Origin: an uncultured Schlesneria sp.
GTDB taxonomy: Bacteria; Planctomycetota; Planctomycetia; Planctomycetales; Planctomycetaceae
NCBI GenBank assembly: GCA_903834925.1
Contig: CAILLA010000237.1
Coordinates: 1-48,737, forward strand
Direction of reading: 5' to 3'
Length of the DNA: 48,737 bases
The notes beneath the pieces were generated by a model. It was not told where the DNA came from. It worked only from the letters and a program-made list of their open reading frames with translations, and made no database searches. The translations under genes and the position numbers were made by a program. Below, in pieces: positions 16,495 through 24,504 of the stretch. Each line of letters begins with the position of its first letter. The first letter of the stretch is position 1.

Positions 16495-19446
16495 ATGTTT
16501 GACCCGTATCGCAAATGGCTTGGCATCCCACCAAAAGATCAGCCTCCCCATCATTATCGGCTGCTCAGTCTCGAACTTTATGAGAATGACCTCGACGTGA
16601 TTGAAGGAGCGGCTGACCGCGCGATGGGTTTTGTCCGCCAATATCAATCGGGTGAGCATGCTCCTTTAGCAGCGAAATTGTTGAACGAAATCGCCGCCGC
16701 CCGACTGTGCCTGCTGAAGCCGGCGTCAAAGGCTGACTATGATGCGAAATTGAAACGGCAATCGGCCCCAAAGCAACCGGTTAAAGAGGAATTTCACTCG
16801 TTTGTGGACGATACGGATGTCGCGGACTTAGTGAAGGCATCCAGGCCGTTGCCCAAACGGAAGAAAAAGGTCGCCAAATCAGATCCAATATTCTATCTGG
16901 TTGCTGGTGGCCTCGCCGCAGTTGCACTCCTGGCGGTCGGCACGATCGCTTTTCGAAATGGCGGTAAAGGGCCAGATAAGACGCGGCCCGTTGATATCGG
17001 GACAGAAGGCATCGCTTCGTCGACTAAGGCTGCTGAAGATTCCGCAAAATCACCGCCGAATCCGACACCAACAAAGAACCTCGTACTGGTCGAGTCAAAA
17101 CACATGGATGAGCCCGCCGGGCCTTCCGTAAATCTTCTGCGCAATGTCGATCTGAAACGTGATGTCTTTGCGGGAGAATGGCGCAAAGAGGGATCTTCGC
17201 TGATCGGTGGAAACGGTAGCAGGATTTATCTTCCTGCAATGCTGCCAGAAGACTACCAGCTAAAATTCCGTGTCAAACGCCTCTCTGGTAACGACACAGT
17301 AATGCTGGGATTCGTCATGGCGGGACGGCTGGGCACCGTTGCGATCGATGGTTTCAGATCTCAGCTCACCGGATTATATCTGGACGGGCGCGATCCTGAC
17401 GGCAACTGCACGACACGTCGAGGAGCGTTACTTGAGAATAACCGTCCAGCAACGTTCGTCCTGACCGTTCATCCCGGCCATCTTCATATCAGTTGTGACG
17501 GGCAAACGATCATTGACTGGTACGGTTCGCCGGATCGTCTATTCCTCCATTCGGAATGGGCAGTTCCCAACAGGGAAACCTCTTACGTCGCCATCGTCGA
17601 AGGCTCGTACCAGATCGATTCGGCGGTGATGACTCCGATCAAGCCCGAGCCACCAGCCCCAAGAATCGGGCAGCTCGACACACCCGTGGACCTGATGCCA
17701 CTGCTGGATACCGAGCGGGACGGCAAGCGGGGCATCTGGGCGCTCAATAAAAATGTGCTTCACAGTCCCGAAGCGGGTAATCCTCAATTCTGCCTGCCAG
17801 TTTCCGTTCCACAGGAATACACGTTCTCGGCCATGATTGAGGTCCCTGCCGGTTCCCCGAACAATGCGACACTCGGGATCGGAATTGTGGCGGGAAATGC
17901 CTATTGCACACTCACGATCGCCAACGACAACTGTCTGGGAATCGAGAGGATTGACGGCTTGAGGTGGGAAAGTAATGAGACCCGTGTTCGTGGACCGTTC
18001 TTCGTTCCAGGAACGCCTGTGAAGTTGTCGACAACCGTCACGCAAAACACGATCCGCGTGGACCTCGACGATCGAACGATAATCCACTGGACGGGCGACT
18101 TTCGAAGGTTGACCATCCAGGATGATTGGGCCCCAATCGACGGACGCAAACTGTTCATCGAAACGAGGCATCACATCAAATTCCGCGATCTCCAACTTAG
18201 CCCGCCAACCGCCCCGAAGGTTCCATCACATCCAGAATTCAAAGCGGGCCGGCCTGTGGATTTGCTGTCGTTGATCGATCTGAAACGGGATGCGTTGGAA
18301 GGGGATTGGGAAAAGGACGGGGCCGCGCTACGCGTTATGGGAACGCGAACCTTTATCTCTAAGTTGGCGGTTCCGTGTGAAATCCCTGCGGAATACAAAC
18401 TCACGATGAGGATCACTCGTGAGAATTCGGGCACCAGCGAAAATGATCCGTTGGTACTCAAGCTGCCGACGGATTCGTCGATGGCACAGGTGATTATTGA
18501 TGGCTTCGCTCCGATGATCAGCGCCGTTGCGATGGATCGCCTGTACGTCAACGATCCAAGGAATCCATCGATCAACCAACTTCAGGTCCTTCCCGTTGGA
18601 CAACCTCAAGAATTGGTCGCTTATGTCCGCAGGACGGGCCTCAAGATTATGAATGGAACAAAGACAATCATTGATTGGACCGGCAACCCGAGTCGTTTCT
18701 ATGAAGAATCGCACTGGGCCACCACGGGAGGTCGAATAGCCCTGGCCGGCCACCGCGCCCAATTTCGATTCGACAAGCTGGAACTTGAACCTCTCGAGCC
18801 TTCGTCGTTTCCACCGGTTCCTCCGCTCGGCGCTGATGGGAATCTGCTGGCACTGATTGATCCGGTTCGGGATTCCCGGAAAGGCCAATGGACAAAAAAC
18901 GCCGACGGACTTGTGACTCCCGTTTTTCCAGGCCCCCGATTAGCCATTCCTGTCGTTCCGCCAGAACGCTACGTGATCACCGCAGATGTTGAACGACGAA
19001 AGGGAGACCGCGAATTAAGTTTCGGCCTCGTTGTCGGCGGACATCCGTGCAACGTTTCAATCGATGCCGCAGGTTCTCAAACCGGATTAGAGTTACTCGA
19101 CGATAAACCGTTTCAAGATAAGGTGAATTTCACGCGCCAAGAATTCCCGGGACCGCTGTTACCGCAAGGGAAGCGAGTTAAAGTCCGTTGCTTCGTTCTG
19201 CCAGACACCGTTTTTGTCACGGTTGATGACAAAGAAGCGGTCAAGTGGCACGGAGACGCGCGTCGATTGTCGCTGAAACAAAATCTCTTTCTACCGCCGA
19301 ATTACTCAGAAGAAGATCGTTCGCAACTCTGGGTCGGCGAGTGGGAATCAGAATTCCTGATTCGCGAACTGACACTCAAGCCCCTAAGCGAAGAAGAAGT
19401 TGCTCGAGTATCGAGCGGCATCACCAGCCCTCCCCCGGCGGAATAA
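16495..19446 (+). CDS. J-like/transmembrane protein with four repeated domains
   Basis: A 983-residue protein of planctomycete type. Residues 1-85 (FDPYRKWLGIPPKDQPPHHY, ... LLNEIAAARLCLLKPASKADYD) follow the pattern of a J domain, with an N-terminal YxLL helix and a C-terminal AAR..L..P..K..YD helix, but lack HPD. A linker with basic residues leads to one membrane helix at about 130-150 (LVAGGLAAVALLAVGTIAF). Then come four repeats of about 190 residues, beginning near 212, 398, 587 and 782, each opening like VDLLSLIDLKRDALEGDW and closing like IIDWTGNPSRF plus a strand. They look like concanavalin/LamG-type beta domains, probably extracytoplasmic. The gene diverges from the Hsp70 gene. A link between the J-like part and Hsp70 is inference. 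Confidence 0.8.
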   Translation: MFDPYRKWLGIPPKDQPPHHYRLLSLELYENDLDVIEGAADRAMGFVRQYQSGEHAPLAAKLLNEIAAARLCLLKPASKADYDAKLKRQSAPKQPVKEEFHSFVDDTDVADLVKASRPLPKRKKKVAKSDPIFYLVAGGLAAVALLAVGTIAFRNGGKGPDKTRPVDIGTEGIASSTKAAEDSAKSPPNPTPTKNLVLVESKHMDEPAGPSVNLLRNVDLKRDVFAGEWRKEGSSLIGGNGSRIYLPAMLPEDYQLKFRVKRLSGNDTVMLGFVMAGRLGTVAIDGFRSQLTGLYLDGRDPDGNCTTRRGALLENNRPATFVLTVHPGHLHISCDGQTIIDWYGSPDRLFLHSEWAVPNRETSYVAIVEGSYQIDSAVMTPIKPEPPAPRIGQLDTPVDLMPLLDTERDGKRGIWALNKNVLHSPEAGNPQFCLPVSVPQEYTFSAMIEVPAGSPNNATLGIGIVAGNAYCTLTIANDNCLGIERIDGLRWESNETRVRGPFFVPGTPVKLSTTVTQNTIRVDLDDRTIIHWTGDFRRLTIQDDWAPIDGRKLFIETRHHIKFRDLQLSPPTAPKVPSHPEFKAGRPVDLLSLIDLKRDALEGDWEKDGAALRVMGTRTFISKLAVPCEIPAEYKLTMRITRENSGTSENDPLVLKLPTDSSMAQVIIDGFAPMISAVAMDRLYVNDPRNPSINQLQVLPVGQPQELVAYVRRTGLKIMNGTKTIIDWTGNPSRFYEESHWATTGGRIALAGHRAQFRFDKLELEPLEPSSFPPVPPLGADGNLLALIDPVRDSRKGQWTKNADGLVTPVFPGPRLAIPVVPPERYVITADVERRKGDRELSFGLVVGGHPCNVSIDAAGSQTGLELLDDKPFQDKVNFTRQEFPGPLLPQGKRVKVRCFVLPDTVFVTVDDKEAVKWHGDARRLSLKQNLFLPPNYSEEDRSQLWVGEWESEFLIRELTLKPLSEEEVARVSSGITSPPPAE

Positions 19447-20189
19447 AATGCAGCAGCGTAAGTCGCAAGGTCGTCAGGTTTCGCAGTGCCGGCTTCTAGC
19501 CGACACTCGATGACGTGTCGCTCCGATTGGACCCGCTGCAACATGTAGTGGCTCACATTTTTCAACTTACAAACGCCTACAACATCAATCCGACGCTTCC
19601 TGAATCGGACGCAAAATCTAGCCAAGACACCGAAATTCGCTGAACTTGCCGATTAAGAACGTGTTTTGCCTGTCGTTCTGAAATCGAAGGCAGCCGGACT
19701 ACGACGTGCTGTTTTGTCCACGATCAAGGCGGCATTGGCATTGTTGAAGACTAGCAGATTCGACGACTGGGATCGAATTTAGCGAAAATTCACATGACCT
19801 TCATTCATTCTTAACACTTCCCCTGTAGCCTAAAAAACCATTCGCAATATGTTGGATCATGATCGCCTGCTTGGTCGATCGATTTGAATCCTACCTGCTG
19901 TGTGGTTCTTGACGGTTAAACACCGAAATCGATCGTGCCCATATCAATCCCTGATACGCTCTTCATGACGTCGAGCGAGTTGAATTGGCGAGAGAGTCAA
20001 TTCCCAATGGAATGGTCTCATAGATTGGCTAGATGCCGATCGTGACGATTGTAACCCCTCTCGCGTGGACTTTTGTTATTTGCGCTGTCGGCTCCCTTTC
20101 GACGCCATTTTAGGCGTTGCGCGTATTCGCACTCATTCGAGTGCGACGCTTCGTTTTTTCCTCAGTTCGACCCTCCAAAAGGAACAGCT
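19447..20189. other. Long intergenic region
   Basis: About 740 bases between two plus-strand genes. A short imperfect hairpin (GTGCCGGCT / AGCCGACAC, about 19486-19506) follows the upstream gene but has no T-run. The remainder has stops in all frames and no recognisable gene fragment. The promoter of the gene at 20190 should lie near its end. Confidence 0.4.
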
Positions 20190-20846
20190 ATGTACACAAA
20201 AAATGCGACTCCGAATCTTGAAGAATTGTTTATGAAAGATGAAAAAATTCCGCCTGGCGCCACAAAAGTTGTTAACGACAACAAAGTTGTGAAAGACCAC
20301 AACAAACCATCGCGATTAGTTGGTGTCCTGCTGCTCGCCGCAGCAATTACCGCATTGGCAGCCGAAGTCCAAGAAAGCAATCATCTTCAACGAATGACAA
20401 ACGTTGAAAAGGCGATTCAGCGATGGGACGAGCTGCGTTCTGAAAAGGACATCCAAGATTTGTTGAATAATGTTAGCAAGTACGGTGAAAATTTCGCCGA
20501 GATCGTAAAGTGTGAATCATTTGCGTCGGGCGGTGGCCACTATGACGCGGATAGGTCCGCGCGGCTGTGTGGAGCCGCCGTTAGAGTGTGTAATTTCTAT
20601 GACGGCCTAGTATACCTCAATTCGCGAGGGTTCTACGATCAAGCGGCCTACTTGGCCAATTTTGATGATGCGACTTGCCGGTACCGAAGACAATTCAGGA
20701 AATTTCATCTTGCATTTGCCGAGCATCACAATTGCACGGGCTTTGAGTTCTTCATGGCATTGAAGCAAGAAGCCGGTTCTAATCGTGCTGACCATTCGAA
20801 AGGAGGCTGGAATTTAATGCGATTTATTCTCGCTCAAGTATGGTAG
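20190..20846 (+). CDS. Hypothetical single-pass membrane protein
   Basis: A 218-residue protein from ATG 20190, which has an AAAGGAA site (upstream codons in frame are not supported). The N-terminus is charged (residues 1-50, with KVVNDNKVVKDHNK), then one helix at about 55-72 (RLVGVLLLAAAITALAAEV), then a helical region that looks like an alpha domain with a coiled coil at about 75-110 (NVEKAIQRWDELRSEKDIQD). Later landmarks are RLCGAAVRVCNFYDGLVYLNSRG and a Cys/His-containing stretch (FAEHHNCTGFEFFMALKQEA). It resembles the general design of DUF4760-like proteins but I do not claim the family. A strong terminator follows, so it is a single-gene unit. Confidence 0.6.
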   Translation: MYTKNATPNLEELFMKDEKIPPGATKVVNDNKVVKDHNKPSRLVGVLLLAAAITALAAEVQESNHLQRMTNVEKAIQRWDELRSEKDIQDLLNNVSKYGENFAEIVKCESFASGGGHYDADRSARLCGAAVRVCNFYDGLVYLNSRGFYDQAAYLANFDDATCRYRRQFRKFHLAFAEHHNCTGFEFFMALKQEAGSNRADHSKGGWNLMRFILAQVW

Positions 20847-20870
20847 TGCTCATCTCAAAGAATCGCCAAA

Positions 20871-20906
20871 GGCCCTCATGCGGAAACGCATGAGGGCCTG
20901 TTTTAC
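20871..20906 (+). terminator. Rho-independent terminator
   Basis: Perfect 12-bp stem GGCCCTCATGCG / CGCATGAGGGCC with a GAAA tetraloop, followed by TGTTTTA. It lies 24 bases after the stop of the preceding gene. It is the clearest terminator in the window. Confidence 0.93.
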
Positions 20907-21028
20907 GGACTTTCTATCTCAGTAAGCTAAACTCATTCGTTGGTTATCAACGAAACCAAACACTTGAAATAATCGACTCAATCCGAGAAAACTTCGTGTC
21001 GCTTCTCGGCAGAATTGTGTCAGGAAGT

Positions 21029-21074
21029 CCGATGCTAGCAGCATCGGCCACGTCGTGGACGCTGCTAGCATCGG
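21029..21074. repeat. Double palindrome, CCGATGCT family (copy 2)
   Basis: CCGATGCTAGCAGCATCGG followed by CCACGTCGTGG and then ACGCTGCTAGCATCGG, the same arrangement as at 12457-12502. It sits in the space left of the ISAs1 element. Confidence 0.7.
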
Positions 21075-21146
21075 GCCATATCTTGTGTTTCACCTTGTAC
21101 GAAACTTTGATTCTGTAATCCATCGTTTTGTGCTGAGGCATTGTGC

Positions 21147-22477
21147 CCCAGGGCCAGCGCATATCAAACCTATTGTCCTGTTAGGACTTGTGTAAGGAAG
21201 TCAGTATTCATCATGCAGCGGAGCATCTTTCCGCGAATGCTATCTTTGATAGGATGACACTTGAGCAGGGTCACTGCGAAGCGCCGTAGCCGGCTCAAAT
21301 TGTTCCCCAAAGTGCGTTCGCGAGTTCTGCTGTCGTCCTCTCGGAAGGTGACATCTAAGACCCAGTGCATCGATTCGATGGCCCAGTGGCCACGCACCGC
21401 CTCGCTGAAACGTTTGCCGCTGAGATAGTGACTTGTAATGTAGTAACGAACCTCGCAGCTTTGCGGCCCGTCGCCCTGCTGTGACAACCGCAACGAGTAT
21501 CCAATCGCCTTCACCCAAGGCCATTCTTTCTTCAGAGAGAAATCCTTTGGAACGGCGGTCAAATAATAGGAACGCTCGTCGATCCTGCCGTGGCTCTGTT
21601 CACGAGTTGCGTAACTACGGTAATTCAAATCCTCCAAATCGCTTTCCAGATGTTGGGCGAAATAGTCTTCGATCGCCTGAGCCAGCTTCGGCTGGTTGTC
21701 TTTGACAGCAAGGACAAAATCACCGCCCCCGTTAACGATGTCTTTGGCGATTTCTTTCTGACAGCCCATCGCGTCGATCGTGATCAGCGAATTCGTGAGA
21801 TCGATCTGTTGCAAAAGTTCGGGGATCGCCGTGATTTCATTGGACTTTTCCTCGGTGGCTACCTGGCCCAGTGCGATTCCTTCCTCACTCGCCCAGGCGC
21901 TGACAATATGCAGCGCACCCAATCCTTGTGACTTATCGTGCGATCCCCGCGGAGTCTTGCCGTCGATGGCAATCAGGCGTTTCGCCGGGGCTTCTGCGTT
22001 GCCTTCCTCGGGAGCGGGAATCAATTCCGCTGCGATCCATTCCTGAAAACATTCTTGAAACGACTCAGGAGTCAGCACCATGAGTAGGCGGCGAATGCAG
22101 TCACGGGAGGGTATGCCATTGGGCAATGCCAGAAACTCCGACAACCATTCCTTCCGGTTTGTGGCCCAGCGATGCATCGCCGTCGGCCCGTCGTTCCCGC
22201 TAATGATCGCGCATACCGCGATTACGATGATATCCACCAGGAGGTGCTTCCGATTTCGTTCGTGCCGAGTATCAGAAAGAGATTCAAAGAAAGAACCGAT
22301 CGACTCGACGTTAATCAACTTTTCCGACATGCTAGACATCCCTGTCGGGGTAAGACTCATCTCCTTGCATGCCACCGCACACACATCCCGCGAGACTCGC
22401 CATGTCCAACATATATCAACTTACTCTAATTCGCGCCAGCCCTCCCATTCCACCTACTCATGCGCGCTGGCCGTGGG
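21147..22477 (-). mobile_element. ISAs1-family insertion sequence
   Basis: An element of about 1.3 kb with one transposase gene on the minus strand. Imperfect 20-bp terminal inverted repeats at 21147-21166 and 22458-22477 match at 16 positions and share GGCCAGCGC. No direct target duplication is visible, so at least one flank may have been rearranged. The right end lies inside the coding frame of the gene at 22454-22816 and supplies its last codons and stop. Confidence 0.8.
21170..22339 (-). CDS. ISAs1-family transposase
   Basis: A 389-residue transposase with the DDE_Tnp_ISAs1 layout. The N-terminal associated domain is FFESLSDTRHERNRKHLLVD, LPNGIPSRDCIRRLL and ECFQEWI. The catalytic part has RLIAIDGKTPRGSHD (first Asp), SLITIDAMGCQKEIAKDIV (second Asp) and the Glu region RGHWAIESMHWVLDVTFRED. 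The length and frame are normal, so it may be functional. The ATG at 22339 follows ACAGGG; another ATG lies three codons further. Confidence 0.92.
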   Translation of the reverse strand: MSSMSEKLINVESIGSFFESLSDTRHERNRKHLLVDIIVIAVCAIISGNDGPTAMHRWATNRKEWLSEFLALPNGIPSRDCIRRLLMVLTPESFQECFQEWIAAELIPAPEEGNAEAPAKRLIAIDGKTPRGSHDKSQGLGALHIVSAWASEEGIALGQVATEEKSNEITAIPELLQQIDLTNSLITIDAMGCQKEIAKDIVNGGGDFVLAVKDNQPKLAQAIEDYFAQHLESDLEDLNYRSYATREQSHGRIDERSYYLTAVPKDFSLKKEWPWVKAIGYSLRLSQQGDGPQSCEVRYYITSHYLSGKRFSEAVRGHWAIESMHWVLDVTFREDDSRTRERTLGNNLSRLRRFAVTLLKCHPIKDSIRGKMLRCMMNTDFLTQVLTGQ

Positions 22478-22816
22478 TAATGAATCTCGTGGAATCGCTT
22501 CAAATTCGACTCGTTGACAGGCGGTAAGTTTACCCTGATGCGTGACATCGCACAGCCAGCAACGTGGTTGATTCAATGCACTGTGCAGGCTGATGTTCCC
22601 ATTTTTCAGCCCATTGATAATCCTGAGTGTCGTGGGAACAACAACGTAACGACTGGTCCGTTGATCGGAATCCGACCAATAAGCCAGGTTCAATTCCCCT
22701 TCAGCATCACTCAGCGTGAAGAGGCGCGGACCATCGTAATCATCCAGAACCTCGATTGGGGAGAACGGTTCAAACCGCTGTGTCGGTGCCATAGGTCCGT
22801 CAATACTCCACATCAT
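22454..22816 (-). CDS. DUF6575-like protein, 3' end cut by ISAs1
   Basis: A 120-residue frame with a strong GAGGAGG ribosome site. It reads RFEPFSPIEVLDDYDGPRLF, LAYWSDSDQRTSRYVVVPTT and ALNQPRCWLCDV, a pattern I associate from memory with DUF6575, a family without a known function. Residues 1-113 are native; the terminal PTASAHE and the stop come from the inverted repeat of the insertion sequence, so the natural C-terminus is missing. The sequence beyond the other IS end shows no obvious continuation. It lies 57 bases after the gene at 22874 and is probably co-transcribed with it. The product may be inactive. Confidence 0.6.
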   Translation of the reverse strand: MMWSIDGPMAPTQRFEPFSPIEVLDDYDGPRLFTLSDAEGELNLAYWSDSDQRTSRYVVVPTTLRIINGLKNGNISLHSALNQPRCWLCDVTHQGKLTACQRVEFEAIPRDSLPTASAHE

Positions 22817-22873
22817 TTATTCCTCCTCTGAAATCGTTGCGAAGAATGTTTCCCGTTCGATTCCCTGATAAAC

Positions 22874-23197
22874 CTACCAAGTTGTGTGACTCGCCTGACC
22901 AGTTTGTTTGGTCTTGCCGGACTCGTTTGTCAAAATACCTCGAGCAATTAAACGACCCAATTTCGGATATTTTGTTTTCGTGTGGATCGCATCACTCAAG
23001 ATTCGGTGGACTGAGAGACCGCAACGCAAACATGCCGGGCGATGTGGAAATGAATCGATTTCAAAGCTCGTCTTGAAGTCGTCCTCGTTAGGCGGATTGT
23101 TATTGACGATACGAAAAACCTCACCTTCCGCGTCGACGGCGTCTTCAGGAGGGCAATCGCTGGGCCACGTGTCTGGAAAGTACATTGGGCTACTCAT
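22874..23197 (-). CDS. Small hypothetical protein, partner of DUF6575 gene
   Basis: A 107-residue protein: MSSPMYFPDTWPSDCPPEDA, then EGEVFRIVNNNPPNEDDFKT and a Cys pair in RPACLRCGLSVHRILSDA. The central part, with conserved-looking hydrophobic positions and HRILSDAIHTKTKYPKLGRL, is consistent with a small globular fold. The C-terminus is polar. There is no signal peptide. It precedes the DUF6575-like gene on the same strand, and the pair may be a two-gene module. I do not recognise the family. Confidence 0.5.
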   Translation of the reverse strand: MSSPMYFPDTWPSDCPPEDAVDAEGEVFRIVNNNPPNEDDFKTSFEIDSFPHRPACLRCGLSVHRILSDAIHTKTKYPKLGRLIARGILTNESGKTKQTGQASHTTW

Positions 23198-23279
23198 ATC
23201 GTCGCCACAGGTGAGTCGTGCTCGCGAAATAATCTTTTGGACTTGCCTGTTTACGCAGATTCTTGTGCGTTGATACTAC

Positions 23280-24230
23280 TTATGTCGCGATGTTTCGATT
23301 GCGGAGTTGGTCTCGCAGTTGTTCCAAAAATGTCGTCAACTGCTCGTCTCTTAAGTCGGATAACTCCTCGCGAGCTGATTCCGCCACACCAACCAACCCC
23401 TGAAGTGTCTTGATTCGACCAAAAAGCTCCCCTCTTTCGATTCCCACATCGATTCCTTCCAACCGACCTTCCTCACGACCTTCTAAGCGACCTTCTAAAC
23501 GACCCTGCTCGCGGGCTTGCTCGCTGGTTAGGGCACGGGCGGCTTCGTCACGTTGAAATTTCAGGCGGGCTTCATAGCGCCGCTTCTGTTCCGGTGTCTT
23601 GGCCACGACATCTAGAATGCCGGCTGCTTCGCTGAAGACTTCGTCCGGTAACAATCGTTTAATCTCGTCCATCGTTAACGTCTCCGCTCGTAACAGAAAA
23701 TACGACCATTGTTCCAAAGGGCTCGCATCACGCAAATTCTCTTCTTTCACCCGCAGGTTTGACAACTGCAAAACATGAACTTGCAAATCCTCCGTCAAAA
23801 CCACGCCAGTTTCCGACCGAAGCAGAAAATGCAAATGTAATTCCGGTATCTTGCGGAACAAGGGGTCAGTCAAAACACAAATACTGATGACAGGCCGCAG
23901 TGACGCGTAATTTTGTCCCTGACGCAACTGGTCAACGTACTGCCACGCCGTGTAATACGCCAGTCGCTGACGCGTCCCGGCAGGCACTGTCGTTTGCATC
24001 TCAATGATGAATGTCCGACCGTGTTCATCCGTGGCGAGAATGTCCAGGACCGACTGTTTATCATCCTCGGTTTCTTGTTCCTGGATCGGATTCAAGAACT
24101 TAATTTCACGCACCTTCAGCAGGTGTTGCAGGATGGCGTTCAGGAAATGAATGGCAATCCGACTGTGTTTGGGGTTTCCAAACAACAGCTTAAACACAAA
24201 GTCGACAGTCGGACATATCCCGATCGGCAT
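23280..24230 (-). CDS. Rpn-family recombination-promoting nuclease/putative transposase
   Basis: A 316-residue protein of the Rpn/PD-(D/E)XK transposase group (DUF4351/PDDEXK_2-like). It opens with the family start ICPTVDFVFKLLFGNPKHS and LINFLNAIL-like AIHFLNAILQ. The nuclease core is SVLDILATDEHGRTFIIEMQ (Asp, then ExQ), followed by RLAYYTAWQYVDQLRQGQ and PVISICVLT. The C-terminal 100 residues are charged and helical, with GRLEGRLEGREEGRLEG repeats typical of the family. ATG 24230 is used; a GTG 14 codons upstream is possible. A damaged second copy lies at 34821-34990. These proteins can stimulate RecA-independent recombination in E. coli; the role here is inferred. Confidence 0.87.
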   Translation of the reverse strand: MPIGICPTVDFVFKLLFGNPKHSRIAIHFLNAILQHLLKVREIKFLNPIQEQETEDDKQSVLDILATDEHGRTFIIEMQTTVPAGTRQRLAYYTAWQYVDQLRQGQNYASLRPVISICVLTDPLFRKIPELHLHFLLRSETGVVLTEDLQVHVLQLSNLRVKEENLRDASPLEQWSYFLLRAETLTMDEIKRLLPDEVFSEAAGILDVVAKTPEQKRRYEARLKFQRDEAARALTSEQAREQGRLEGRLEGREEGRLEGIDVGIERGELFGRIKTLQGLVGVAESAREELSDLRDEQLTTFLEQLRDQLRNRNIAT

Positions 24231-24504
24231 CGCCCTGCCCCGCCCTTCTATGCTTTTTTGCCCATACGCCACATGATTGCCGAAATCACTTGATTGATCT
24301 GATCACAGCGCCGCGAGAATGTCCAGCAAGATCAATCTTCAAATCCTGAAGGGATTCCGGACTCGTCTGTCGTTTTGGTGTTGTTCATTTGATTGTGATC
24401 AGGCTTGCATCCGGAACGCAAGACGATCATCCTGACGACGCGCAAACGATTGTTTATCTATCTGGTTCGCAGATCTCCGGATTTGCTGCCTTCGGGAGTT
24501 TCGA

